A stretch of 60,073 bases of DNA from contig LLEY01000268.1 of assembly GCA_001414485.1 (NCBI GenBank), positions 1-60,073 on the forward strand. Reading direction: 5' to 3'. Positions 21,262 through 33,119 of this stretch are shown here, in pieces; position 1 is the stretch's first letter; each line of letters starts with the position of its first letter. This DNA comes from Calycina herbarum (lineage: Eukaryota > Ascomycota > Leotiomycetes > Helotiales > Pezizellaceae). The notes under the pieces are model-generated. The model saw nothing but the letters and a program-made list of their open reading frames with translations. It was not told the origin of the DNA and did no database searches. The position numbers and the translations under genes are program-made.

Positions 21262-22152
21262 TCAAGTTGTCAGTTTTGCATCGCCGCGGCAAGGATAGCC
21301 TTTGGTTGAGTCTGCAAACCCCCACTTGAAACGGTTATAATCAGCATGATTTCAGAAATCAAGTAGTGGAATTTGGATTCGAAACTTACATCGGCTGCCT
21401 GTCTTATATTTGCTGAAATACTACTCATATCCGGAAGCGATCTCTTATTTTCCAACAGTGATGTTGGATCGTCATTTCCGCATACATTAAAGTATGAATT
21501 GTACAACCCAGGCGAAGCATTCCCCGTGTCATACAAATTGCCGGGAGAACCTGGAGGGGCATCTTTGTTTATCTCGTAGGTGGGTGCGCCATTCTCTTTC
21601 CATTTGCTAGCCATCCTCGATAAAGACTTTTCGAATCATTAGCCTACAGCTTATAAAGGATGGAGTTCTAAGTGAGTTACCTTTCTGCATAGTCGGCCAT
21701 CACTACTCCTCCAAAATGAGAACCACCGGATAATTTCGAGTTGAGAACCCCGAGTAGTGGAGTAAGGGGGCGTAGCTTGCCAGTGCAACCTCCCCTCTGG
21801 ACGCATGCACCAGCCCCGTCTTTATTGGCATCCAAGAGATAAAAGCACAAGTCTGGGAACTCAGCTAGCGAAACTGCACTATCTAGCCTGGCCTTATCAC
21901 CAAAAGACTAAAACAATTAGCAGGTAATTTTTTGGGGAGGGGGTAACTTACCTGGAAAAGCTCAGAGAAAAGCTCATCTCTGTCTGCGCGGTCTTTGTTG
22001 TTGCAACCACTAATAAAACTTTGCTTCATGGAAGTGTGGGTGGAATTTGTAAGAGAAGTGTGCATCACTCTGTAAAAGCCCCCTTTCTCTTTACCTAAGT
22101 CGATCTTGTGTAGTTGTAAATGTTGGTCTAGATGATTCAGGAGCAGAGTCAA
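21262..22152 (-). CDS. Unrecognised four-exon gene, 5' end unresolved
   Basis: I do not recognise this protein. Four segments splice in frame: to 21952, 21907-21681, 21615-21390 and 21324-21262. Introns of 44, 65 and 65 nt have GTAAGT/GTAACT donors and TTTAG, CGAG and CAAG acceptors. The joined C-terminal part contains DELFSELFQ, DLCFYLLDANKDG, GGCTGKLRP, GSHFGGVVMADYAERM, an N/P/G-rich loop and a Cys-containing end (WGFADSTKGYPCRGDAK). In the first segment the frame opens just after a stop at 22153, so either translation starts at ATG 22065 or an exon lies upstream. A GTTAGT donor near 22167, preceded by an open frame, would allow the latter. Regular introns argue for a real gene; function unknown. 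Confidence 0.5.
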
Positions 22153-22510
22153 TCAAAGAAACTAACATCCTTATTCAATATCTTCTGGAAGAATACTCGA
22201 AATATTGAAAACTGTTTTGTAGTTGTTCGTCATTCCATACCTACTTCTCTTAATTTGGTATTGTTGCTTTTGCCACTCTCCTTATTCAGATGCTACTTCA
22301 GCTAGTATTTTGCACCTGTACTAATTACATACTGAGTAGCTGAACTATCTAACTTACGAAATTAGAACAAAACCATTTGAAACAGCCTGGGGAATCACAA
22401 GAGAGGTTTACCGAAGGTGCGGACAGAAATCCTGCAAGCAGAGAATAGAGGGAAGGGAGAGCGTTTGCCAAATGAATTAATTCTACAGAATTGTTAAAGA
22501 TTGGCACTAT

Positions 22511-23740
22511 TTACGAATCTCGCCCAACAACTGCGTTCCAGCCCCGTTCTAATCTTTCTCTCACTAGAACTTCGATATGGGTATGCTGATGTTCAAGTTC
22601 ACCAAGAACCTTTCTGCTTATTCCTCGAAATTCCAGCTTTCTTAATTCTGGCCACCAGTTTATCAAAATTGGAAGTATGTTCTCCTCAAACATTGCATCC
22701 ATCGGTTTGCTTTACTTGGTACAATTTTTTTTTGGCGGTATCCATTCCTTTGGTTGCAGTTCAGAGCCACTACCCATAAACCATTCTTCGTTATAAATTG
22801 GATGTATATGGCTCTTATGCTCAAGTAAAATGTGGGCTGGATGTACTCGTGAAATAAAGTAGGCCCACTCTTCATAAACATGCACTTCGCGGGTGAGCCC
22901 GCTTGGTAGATCTTGGTCATATGCTTGTTGGCCTTGTTTGCGTAGAGAGAGAGATTGCAGGTTCATACACCGAGAGATCAAAGAGGAATTCAAGATCCTT
23001 CGCATGTTTCCAGAAACCACCTGTCTGGGATAACAACCACTGGGCCAGTCTTCTTTGAAGAAAAAAAAGTGTAAAGCGCTTCGTTGCACTTCGACGTTCA
23101 GACCGGTTGATAAGAGGCCTCCTTCTTGTATGTTGTTTAAATCTAAGGAAATAATGGGTGCTTTTTCAACTCCATGTAATATGCATGAAGCCAAAGCATA
23201 ATGCATTTTCCCACCGATTCGAATGCGTTGCGCAGCTGGAAAGCAAGAAGCCATGTGAGGAACAATTATTGAAGACACCAGCTCTCGATGAAGTGTTCCG
23301 CCATCAATATCAATCTCGGTCGCGTTGTTCAAGAGGGAAAACATGGTGTATGTGTTTCGAGGGTTCCAAGAAGCCTTTTCTTGTTCCGTCAAATTTGCGT
23401 GATTTTCGATTCCCAAACTCCAAGTGAAAGAGCGGACAAAACTTGCGTAGCATGGAATCCGAAGCAGCTGGTTCGTGAATTAATATTGGTTCGAAGAGAT
23501 ACTCTCGATGTCGCTAGGCCAACGTTGGAATCCAGAAGGAAATTTATCGTCGGGAATAGGTTTGAAGTTGTGCACGCTTAGATCAATGGTATGATAGAGG
23601 AGCGGAAGAGCGAGACGCTGAAATCGTTTCGAAATTGACGACAACCGCACAAGCGCTGGTTTGGGGAGGAACTCAAAGATCTCGATGATGAGCTCTTCGC
23701 TCAGGGATTCCATAGTCACAACTGCATTCACATCTGGCAT
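22511..23740 (-). pseudogene. F-box protein gene with two in-frame TAA stops
   Basis: F-box proteins are substrate receptors of SCF ubiquitin ligases. Three open segments (23740-23480, 23479-22712, 22711-22511) lie in one and the same frame with no gap, separated only by TAA at 23482-23480 and TAA at 22714-22712. The first carries the F-box (ESLSEELIIEIFEFLPKPAL, then LALPLLYHTIDL). The second is the leucine-rich-like body (YASFVRSFTWSLG, AQRIRIGGKMHYAL, MNLQSLSLRKQG). The third is a typical C-terminal helix (LINWWPELRKLEFRGIS). Each TAA is one CpA-to-TpA transition away from CAA (Gln), the RIP signature, and the gene lies about 500 bp from the transposon nest. Without the stops it would be about 409 residues. 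Short introns removing the stops were considered, but no usable splice pair was found. Confidence 0.8.
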
Positions 23741-24225
23741 AAAATCGCGCTTTGAATGATGTGACGTTGGGGAGCTTGCTGGTTGAGTTTCCCGTGATTA
23801 CATTCAGGTACGTGTAAGCGCGCAAATGTAACCCTAGGTTTGGCCTCCTGGAATGGTGCCTGAAATAGTTCCAGGCTGCGGGCCTTTCTCGGAAAACAAT
23901 TTCATGTAGTCGTGTTGGTTCCAACATATGTTACGACCCGCCAAGACAGATTACTCTCCCAAAATCTCCTACAAAATTATTCTGAGGGGCGCAGATTTCA
24001 ATCCCTTCAGGACTCAAGTGCCTCAAGGCTATGGTACGTATGTGGGGTTCTTGCTGCTCTAACACTTAACTAGTGGGTGTATATTTGGGTCCTCTAGAAA
24101 GGGATATCTATCCAAATTCCCCCTGACTTCTGTTTTTAATTTCAAGACACTCAACTATCATTCCGATATCTTCAAATTACCAAACACCAAGTTTTCCTAC
24201 CACTACATGTTCACTTTGTCTTTGT
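23741..24225. other. Intergenic flank of the transposon nest
   Basis: This is the upstream side of the F-box pseudogene. A minus-strand frame at 23673-23927 overlaps its start but has no recognised features. The 8 bp at 24226-24233 are the target-site duplication of the hAT insertion. Confidence 0.4.
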
Positions 24226-24565
24226 TTTGTTTGCAGTGTGAGAAATGAGTAGAGTAGAGTAGAGTAGTGGTCACTACTCTACTCTACTCATAGTACTCTG
24301 AGTAACTCAGAGTAGTACTCTGAGTATTCGGGCCGTATCGGACCAGGCCGGGCCGAGACTCGGAGTGGCTTCGGGGTAGGCTCCGAGGCTGCTGAGAGCT
24401 TAAGCGAGATCTCTTTTCTACTCTCTTTCTTACTTCTTACTTATATATATAACTAACTCTTGAAGAAGATAAAAGATCTTTATAAACGCTCTTAATAAAG
24501 GTATAGCTAAGCTAAGAAAGCACTATCCTAAGAACAGAGTTCTAGAATCTAAGAATAGCGCTTTA

Positions 24566-24807
24566 TGTCAGGGCTTGTAGCAAGTGCTAATGAATTGAAC
24601 TACAGAGGCTGTCTATGTATAAGAAGATTCGATTGTCCTTTCCAAGCCAGAGTCCTTGCTAACTTATATACTCAGTTAGCTCTTTCTAGAGGGTTCTGCC
24701 AAGGGTACTCTCGAAGGTTCTGTTACGTCCATGCGTTGCCAAGCGAGGTCACGTGAATGCGTCGCTGGAGTACTCCGAGACTTATTCCACGGGTGTAACC
24801 CTTGACA
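24566..24807 (+). mobile_element. Solo LTR inside the hAT element
   Basis: This 242-bp insertion begins TGTCAGGG and ends CCCTTGACA, and is flanked by the 5-bp duplication CTTTA (24561-24565 and 24808-24812). Comparison with the uninterrupted hAT copy at 54495-55294 shows it is absent there, so its ends are exact. TG..CA termini and a 5-bp TSD are typical of an LTR left by recombination between the two LTRs of a retrotransposon. Its GC content is normal and it shows little RIP-like decay. Strand is arbitrary. Confidence 0.9.
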
Positions 24808-25059
24808 CTTTATATATAGCTTTAATCTTACATCCTAGAGTAAAAATAGAGAGTCTTCTTAGAATCAGTCTTTCTTCTAAATTTATAATAGATTTAAAGC
24901 AACATTTAAAGAAGGAATATAAGTTATAAGTAATCCTTCTTCTTAAATATCTAATAATATATATAACGTGGTTTATCAGGACCCCGGTCATATCAGGACC
25001 CCGATCAATTTTCCTTGGCATATAACTTTGAACTCAAATAACTTAACTATAACATATTA

Positions 25060-26082
25060 AATTAACTCTTTATAATCGGAGTCTGATATACTAGATATAT
25101 CTACAGCTTCTTGACAAGTTCGTACGTTGTAACCAGCTTTTCCACAGGTTCTATAGTATCGTCTAGACGGTTGCCCCTCCTTATAACTACCTCTTGCTAT
25201 ACGTATATCGCGTCGTACCTGCTTATCTATGTCTTTCTAGGCTATAATATCCTGTGCATCCTCTATAATAAGTGTACCCCCTTCACAGACACGAGCCTTT
25301 TTAGCCCTCCAGCGTTTGCTAAGAGCTTCATTTGCTGCCCGAAGTGTACGTACCTCGGCAGACAGAAGAGTCATCTTATGAGCTATTCGCTCTATACCTT
25401 TAGCCAGCGCTGTAACTGTCTCAAATAGAGGGGTTAGCGAGCTTCCCTGATGGCGAGCAATTCGATTTCGTATAAGAGTTAACTATGAAAGAGCTTCTGT
25501 TAGGTTAGAAGGGGTCTGAGATTCCTATAGGAGGGTGTTGGCAGTAGAGGGTCTAGTAGGTGTTAGAGTCTGTAGCTTTATATTAAGCTTTGAAATTACT
25601 ACTTACAGATTAAAAGGCACTAGGCCAGCTCTATAGAATCTAGCTTAAGCGTTCTAGACTGTTATAGATTCCTTATATACTACTATAAAGGCTAGAAAGA
25701 ACTCTACCTTAGTAATATAGTTAATATAAGCTTTGATAAACGTCTTAATCTGTCGACTATACGCTCGTTTTAATATACTAAAACACCTAACATCAAGTAG
25801 CTAGGTTAGATAAGACGAATAGGGAGGCAGTCTAAGAGTTACAATGTTATATACCTTATAGTACTCTTGGAATTCGGCTGATTCGTAGCTCTTATACCTA
25901 TCTAATACTAGTATTCGATATAGACCCTTTACTTAAGCAGTAGTATACTTATCGAAGTGTTTTAGCTATTCTAGACCTATCTCGTTGTTTGTCTATCTGT
26001 TACTTATCGGTTTAATAACCTAGTTATATAAGAGGCCGCTATCTATATACTAATTTATAAGATAATTATTCTCTTAGACAAC
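25060..26082 (-). pseudogene. pogo transposase, C-terminal half, decayed
   Basis: Beyond the Gypsy A insertion the minus strand continues the DDE transposase: TNNEIGLE, LKHFDKYTTA, GLYRILVLDRYKSYESAEFQ (the degenerate LDGHGSH region) and a C-terminal tail. Several stops occur, such as TAG where Trp is expected. Together with 40280-40923 it makes one transposase gene broken by the retrotransposon. Confidence 0.8.
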
Positions 26083-26541
26083 TGTAACGAAACTTAAACG
26101 AACTAAACAAAGATAACTAAGTCTCGAAGGTTAGTATACAGGTAAGAAGTACAGATGCGCCGGGTTGTTTACTTAGAAGTGAACTCGTTACTTATATCAA
26201 AGATGTTAAATAAGATAATAAGATTAATAACTAAAGTTAAGCACGAAGCTCCTATCTAATAGCAGACGTGCTAGTCTTATATAGAATCTTTCGTTTATGT
26301 TTAGAGTCCTGCTTAGCAGAAGTCTTAAAGATAGAGTCCGACTCTATTTCTAGGGCTCTTTAAAACTGGACTCTATTACCTAACTGCTCCTAACCGAGTC
26401 ATGTAATATAACTGTAATAAGATCCTAGGATTATATGTTCTACTATATCTAATCCTTCCTTCTAGGGTTATAATAGTACTCGTTCTGTTAGAGCGTCGCC
26501 TGGACTTTACTTCGTTACGTACTAGTACGTGATTCGTAATA
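26083..26541 (-). repeat. Gypsy A 3' LTR
   Basis: This 459-bp LTR matches the composite LTR at the other end of element A. Its outer base abuts the ACAAC duplication. It differs from its partner mainly by C/T and G/A transitions. Confidence 0.9.
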
Positions 26542-26639
26542 CTATCCCCTTCTTAGCCTAGCGTGTCCCTATACTAGAATATAAACCTAAATATATCTGT
26601 TGGAAAGATATCGACCTTTCTTTATATATAAACATGTCC

Positions 26640-27030
26640 TCTTTATATACTAAATGAAAAGAGCGTTTAGCTCTTACTATATAGATCGAATCTATATAAC
26701 GTTTAGCTAAGACTTGTTCTTTCTGTTATAAACAGTTCCGTCGATGTTTTCTAGAGCTCTCTAAATCCTCTTACTATTCTAAGTGTATTTGGTTGAAAAG
26801 GTCTTATAATAGTCCTAGTTATCTTATCGTCTCTGTCCCTAGGCCTTAAAAACCTATATATCGATTTTTCTTTAGTCTTATATATAAACGATTCTCTATT
26901 ACTCCTTTGAGTCCTCCTCCTTCGAGTCCTCCTCTCGAGTCCTCTTCTACCTGGTTTCCTGCTTTTAAGATAGCTCCTTTTATTAAACAGGTACTTTCCG
27001 ATGATATGTCTCTGTCTAACCCTGGTCCTG
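26640..27030 (+). pseudogene. Cys-rich ORF antisense to pol, Gypsy A copy
   Basis: On the strand opposite to gag-pol, just inside the 3' LTR, a degenerate frame reads TCSFCYKQFRRCFLELSKS, then SKCIWLKRSYNS, a CxxC..C..C pattern. It is positionally equivalent to the better-preserved frame in element B (33740-34236). Downstream decay prevents a full reading. Confidence 0.5.
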
Positions 27031-27084
27031 AGTTCTAGGCAGCCCTAGGTTTTGTTAGTAGAACTTCTGAAGCTTCTTTAGGTA

Positions 27085-30000
27085 ATAGTTAAGGTTGTTT
27101 TTTAGTTCTTATATGTTCTTTGAATATAGGTAGTCTAACTATTTAATTAAGTACTTAACTTTGCTTTTAACAATCTTATAGTTAAGAATCTTTTCGACTT
27201 CGTATTCGGTGTTTGGATTAACTAGTTAAATTTCTATAAATAGAGCTAGTAGTGCTCTCGGTGGTACTGGTTTAAGTAGGGATATATAGAATACTAGGTA
27301 GATGTTTATTATCCTTAGTAGTGTTAATTTATAATTTAAAGGTCTCTTAACTTGTTTGATTTTAAATAGTCTAAGTTTTTTATAATCTAGTTTATTACTT
27401 AGTCTTTTTATGTTAATGTTTTTTTGTACTAAGTAGACTTTATCCCTCTCTTTTAGCGTTAGCTTCTAACTACGTCGTTTATTATAGTAGTATGTGTTTC
27501 TTTTAGTAATAAACTATAAATCCTCTATAAGTTCTTTATATAACCTCTTAATTTTCGAGACTTAAATATAAGTAAGCTGGTTATCGATAGTCGTAGATAG
27601 CGGTTCTTAGTATACTGATAATTTATACCTAAAGTTAGTATAGAATAGTATAATAAGTGTTGTTTCTGTTATTAAACTATTGTAGGAAAACTATACTAAG
27701 GGTAATAGTTCTACTTAGTTGTTTTACTAGTAGTTTATATAATAACGAAGGTATATTTTAACTACTTAATTTATTTGTTTATTTCCTTTATTTGTTTAAG
27801 AGTAAAAAGCTGTTAAGAGCTTTCTTTTTATACCTAGTCGTTTTATAAGAGCGATCTAAAATTTAGAGGTGAAGAGTTTATCTCTATCTAAGAGTATTTC
27901 TTTAGGTAGTTTATGTTTTAAGACTACTTCTCTAAGGAATGCGAATACTAATTCCTTAGCTATGCTTAACTTTATATATACTACTAAAATTATATATTTT
28001 ATAAGTTGTTTTATAATAACTAGGATTGTATTATACTTAACTCTTGTTATTAGATCTTTAGATTTTAGTAATTTAATAATAAAATCTATAGATATTGATT
28101 TCTAAGGTATTTATAGTATTAGAGTAGTGTTTATCTATTTATAAGAAGTATAATAGGAAGCCTTATTCCTAGTATAGGTATTATATTCTACTATTACTTC
28201 CTTAACTATTATAGATAACCGATTAATATAGTAGTATTATCTTATTCTCTAGAGGGTTCTACGAATTCCTTAGTAGCTATAAGTAGGCGTAGTATAGTAT
28301 TCTTATATAAATTCTTTTATATATAAGCTAGGAACCTATAACTTCCTTTTTATATACTAGTTATAACCTTTATATATATTTTAAATTTTATCTATTTAGA
28401 TATTATTTGTTACTACGATTTCGTATATAGTAGGTACTAAGTCTCTATTCTTAAGAGTTTTTAAGATTGTAATCTTCTTATACTCTTTATTTCCCTTATA
28501 TCTATGTTTTTAGCTAAGAGTATTAACTCGAGTATTTAACATTCTTTTTATATATTAAATAATAATATTAAATCCTCTTAATATTTCTACCTATCTAACT
28601 AACTATCTAGTTATAAGTTCCTTAGTTATTATAAATGTCTTAAGGTTCTTATAGTTAGATAGAATTATAACCTAGTATTTTACTAGCTATAAATAGATTC
28701 TCTAGTATTCTAAGGCTAATACTATAATAAGCAATTCTTTATCAAAGATACTATAGTTTTACTATACTAGGTTAAACGTTTTAGAATAATATATAATAGG
28801 TATAAGTTTTCCTTTTTTATTTAGTTATAAGTAAATTATACCTACTAATATATCTAAGGCGTCTGTTTTAATCGTACTTAGTTTTTCTATATTAAAGTTA
28901 TATAGAATAGGTTTTTCTATAAACCTTACTTTAATCTTTTAAAAGACGCTCTTAGCTTATTTATTCTAAATAAATTTAATAGCTTTCTTAACTAGTACTA
29001 TTATTAGTTTAGTAATCTTTATATAGTCTTATATAAATAGATAGTAAAAGTTTATAAATCTAAGGAAGGACTATATATCTTTTATATTCTCTAGTAACTT
29101 CTAGTTTAAGATGTCTTAGATCTTTACTATCTATTTCTATTTTCTCTAGACTAAATATCTATTCTAAGAAAAGTGTCCGAGTTACTCTAAACTTATATTT
29201 TAAGAGTTTTAACTAAGAGTTTACTTTTATAAGTTATTATAAAACTTCTTTAACATATTCTTTATATTCTTCTTCTTTTTCTAAGAAGATTAAGATATTA
29301 TCTAAGTAATAGATTACTATTACTCTTAAAAGATCTTCTAAAATATTATTATTTTATCTCTAATATATAGCTAGTATGTTATAAAGTCTAAATAGTATAA
29401 TTATATATTTATAAAGGCCTAATAGTAAGGTAAATACTATCTTCTATTCGTCTCTAGTTTTTATTTATATAAGTCTATAGGTGTTTTGTTAATCTAATTT
29501 TATAAATCATACTACCTTATCTAACTTATCTTATAAGTATTAGCTAAGTAGTAGTAGATAAGCGTTCTTAACTATAGTATAATTTACTTCTTAGTAATTA
29601 ATATATACTCTTCTATCTAGGTTATCTTTCTTCTTAATAATAAGTATATTTAAGGTAATTAGTAACTTAGATCTTCTAATATATTCCTTCTTAATATCTT
29701 CCTTTATATAACTTTCTATTCTCTATAAGCTTTTCTAGTTATATAACTAAAGCTTCTACTTCGAGAGGTAATAACCCTCTTTTAATTTAATCTTATAATC
29801 CTATAAGTAATATTCTAGTAAAGCTTATAAGTCTTCTAGGTTTTTGAACAAAGCTTTAAATTCTCTATACTATATAGGTATTTTGTTATTAGCTTTCTTA
29901 CTAACCTGTAGAGGACTCTAGACAAGGTGTCTTAGTACTTTAGAAGAGGTAGTACCAACCTTGTTCTAGCTTTAAAGTTATAAATATGAACCTATGTATT

Positions 30001-31740
30001 TATATTAACTAAAAGTTATTATCCTAGCTTTCTAGTCGATTTCTAGATTATATTCCTAAATCTATAGTATACTAAGTATTACTTCCTTACTTCCTATTTT
30101 AATAATATTAAATTATATATCTAAGTAGTATCCTTTAATATTAACTTCTATTAGGATAGTTTACTAATTAATAATCCTATTTTAATATATAATATCTATT
30201 CTATTAACTACTCCTAGTTAATATAGTCTTATCCTTTTAATTAGAACGTTTAGCTTCTCCTAAGCTATTAGAGAGATAAAGTTACCTATTACTCTTAAGT
30301 CTATTATAACTTATAACTTTTTCCCTCTTACTTCTATAGTTATTACTAACTATCTTTCTCCTAAAGTAGTATTTAATTTTACTTTAATATATTAGACTTT
30401 AAAAGATTGATTTTCTTGATTATAATTCTTTCTCTCCTTATTCTTATACTATAGAAAGAATCTTACTCTTTCTTTATTAGCGTATACTACCTTATATACT
30501 AATCTATATTCTACGATTCCTATAGTTTTAGGAATTCCTCTTATAAATCGCTTTAGTATTTGTTTATAATTATATTAGATCTATTCGTAACTAGTTTCTA
30601 AAATAGCTTCTATAGACTATAGTTCTCCTATATATAGATAATCTAAAGTAGCCTCTAATACACTTATCTCTAGTTTTATATAATAAACCTTAAATATATA
30701 GTCCCTTAAATTCTTTTCCTTAACTGCTCGAATCTAGGACTAAGGAAAGAATACTACTCCTTCTTTATCTGATAATACTACTTTATATATCTAATAATAT
30801 TCTATTATTCTAGTAAGTTCTAGTAATATTCCTTTAAACTACTTCTATAATAACTAGTCTAAGGTTAGACTTAGTTTATATCGTATCTATTATACTATTG
30901 TTTCTTAAACTGTTTTTATAAACTATAGTTCTTCTATTAATAGATAGTATAATTCTTCTAGTTCTGTTTTAGCTTATCTGGTTATATTAAGCTCCCTTTA
31001 CTCTTAGAATAGTATACTAAACAGTTATTATAAGTTGTATTTCTTAAATACTAGTCTATTATTTCTAATTAATATAACTATAATATATTATTTAAATTCC
31101 TTTAGTATAATATCTTTAGATAGCGTTCTAAGGAAAGGGGTTTTAATTCGTCTCTTAAATCCTATTAGAACTTGTTATATCTATATACTAATCTTATCTA
31201 AAATATTATATATTCTCTATATATCCCCTACTTTAGAGTAGCTAGGTTTTTTAACTAGTTATTGTTTATGTTCTAGTTCTTTCCTTTTAATAGTTTTCTA
31301 TCTAGTAATTAGGCTAACTAAAGTTATTATTTTAAGGTTATTACTTATAACTATATATATTATTAAGATAGTTAGGTTAACTTCTTATATTATATAAGGA
31401 CTTTAGAAGTCTAGTTTCTAGTTATTAATATATACTTATCGATTTCTTTGTTTAAAGGTTCTAAGAAAAGCCTAAGTTTCTCTAACTTTAGAGTCTTTAT
31501 TTCTTATTTCTTCTTTTAAACTAGAAGATAAGTCTAATATCTTCGAAGAACTAGTCGATAGTAGTAATTTATATTCTACTTAAAGAGGTTGCTCGGATTC
31601 TATTACTAATTATATATTATAATATTCTTTAAGAAGTAGATCTCTATTGTTATTAGTATCTTAAATACTACTAACTCCTTTATTATTTTTAATCTAGGTT
31701 CTATATCCTTGTACTTTAAGCTCTTTATCTGTGAGTTTAA
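27085..31740 (-). pseudogene. Gypsy A pol polyprotein with chromodomain, decayed
   Basis: Recognisable fragments include the reverse transcriptase core IVIYYLDNILIF (about 29322-29285; YLDD changed to YLDN, a G-to-A effect) and a C-terminal chromodomain (EYEVEKILNYKIVKSK..KYLIK) near 27240-27090. The chromodomain places it in the chromovirus branch of Ty3/Gypsy, whose integrases target marked chromatin. Stops and TA enrichment are pervasive. Confidence 0.85.
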
Positions 31741-31744
31741 TACG

Positions 31745-32028
31745 TGTGATAGAACCATCAGGAATTGATCGGAATGATCGGAATTGGAATTGCCGAGTCT
31801 ACGTGCCGAATGGGATACGATACGGATGTTGTTTCAGGATTTGGAAAAGCCAGATGGCTTCCGGACTTTCTATTGTCCGAACCTCTTGTAAATAGCTGCC
31901 TCCTCTCTATCGGGAAAGACCAATTTGGTCTTTTCCTTCGTATCAGAGCCTAGTATTCGGATATGTCATTCTATCGAACGCACTTCCATATGCCTCTTTT
32001 GTAGTATTATCCGTTTCGTGCTGTTATA
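31745..32028. mobile_element. Second solo LTR, a normal-GC island inside Gypsy A
   Basis: A 284-bp block begins TGTGATAGAACC and ends CTGTTATA, flanked by the 5-bp duplication ATACG (31740-31744 and 32029-32033). Element B has uninterrupted homologous sequence at the corresponding place (near 38450), so this is an insertion. The terminal TA is one C-to-T step from the canonical CA end. Its composition is ordinary while the surrounding element is heavily RIP-decayed. The 62-codon frame inside it (31765-31953) is not a gene. Confidence 0.75.
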
Positions 32029-32039
32029 ATACGATTAGT

Positions 32040-33000
32040 TAAGGCTACCTGTTGTTAAATAGTAGTATTAATTTATTTCTTTCTCTTAGAGTCTTTCTTC
32101 TTATTATACTTATTTGCTCTATAACCTAGTAGACTATAATTATAATATAAGTTCTACTTATGTTAACGATTTCGCTCTTCTTAGGAAAGTCCTTCTTTCT
32201 TTAGAAAGGTTTTCTTCTATATAGCGTTTACCTCCTTACTATGTTTATTAGTGTAAGAGTGCTTCTACTTCCCTAACCTTTTACTCTTTCTAAATTTATA
32301 TAGACAGTTATCTAACTAGACAACTTCCTTAATTATACCTATAATAGTTAAGAACTATATATTCTACTTAGCTATTTCCTTATAAATATATACTTTTAAT
32401 CTTTTATAAAAGAGTTTTATAAGAGTAATAGTATCCTATTCTAACTTCGTCCTATAACGTTAAAATTTATTAGCGTAATCTATTACTAATCCGGTTTAGT
32501 ATAACTTTAAAAGCTTATATATAGCTGTTTAGATTATATTAAAGTCTTTAAAAACTTTCTTAATAGTTGCCTTAAATCCTCCCTAAGATTTAAATATAAT
32601 CTTAGTTAATTCTATCTTTCTGTCTTTATTCTTATTCTTAAAGAAGTCCTCTAAGTATAGCTAGGCCTATTCTAATACTGATCCTCTAAGGTAGAAGATA
32701 GTAAAGATAGTTTATAAGTTATAATTGCCTTTAAACTTGTTAGAGTTGAAGTTGAAGTAGATGTCTATTTAGAGAAGGAATAAGTTGAGTTCTTTTCGCT
32801 TCTTATAATACGTATCTAGTATCTTGACTTTGATAGACTTAAGTGCTTTGACCTTATAGGGCTCGGGTGTGTCTGGTATACTAACATTGTCGTCGTTCCT
32901 AGTTGACTGTGTACTAGCAGGTGTCCTTCTAGTTATACTTCTAGATGTGTTTACGACGTTAACTCGACTAGTATTCGGGCTAGCTGCTGCGGCGGGGGTT
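32040..33000 (-). pseudogene. Gypsy A gag, decayed
   Basis: The 5' part is still open for about 80 codons (ATPAAAASPNTSRVN, IPDTPEPYKVKALKS), with ATA in place of an initiating ATG. The 3' part contains a ruined zinc knuckle near 32170-32115 in which the Cys positions read Tyr (YYNYSLLGYRANK), again G-to-A changes. Confidence 0.7.
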
Positions 33001-33042
33001 GCTAAGGCTATGGCGACTGAACTTCTAAGCAGGTGCTTAAAG

Positions 33043-33119
33043 TATAATAAAACTTAAACGAACTGAATAAAGATAACTAAGTCTCGAAGGTTAGTATATA
33101 GGTAAGAAGTATAGATACG
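33043..33119 (-). repeat. Gypsy A 5' LTR, first part
   Basis: This is 77 bp of the right-hand LTR of element A up to the insertion point of element B. It ends with the ATACG target sequence at 33115-33119. It continues at 39892. Confidence 0.88.

Noticed and set aside
23456..23500. Possible short intron removing the first F-box stop
   Set aside because: The only GT..AG pair is 35 nt, too short and frame-breaking.
23673..23927. Minus-strand frame overlapping the F-box pseudogene start
   Set aside because: Different frame from the F-box gene and no family resemblance; could be part of an older gene but cannot be supported.
24246..24330. Repeated GAGTA units considered as CRISPR-like or minisatellite array
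   Set aside because: They are subterminal repeats of the hAT element and recur at the matching place in its second copy.
25111..25428. 105-codon plus-strand frame in the pogo element
   Set aside because: Antisense to the decayed transposase C-terminus and without features of its own.
31765..31953. 62-codon plus-strand frame
   Set aside because: Lies wholly inside the second solo LTR; chance frame.
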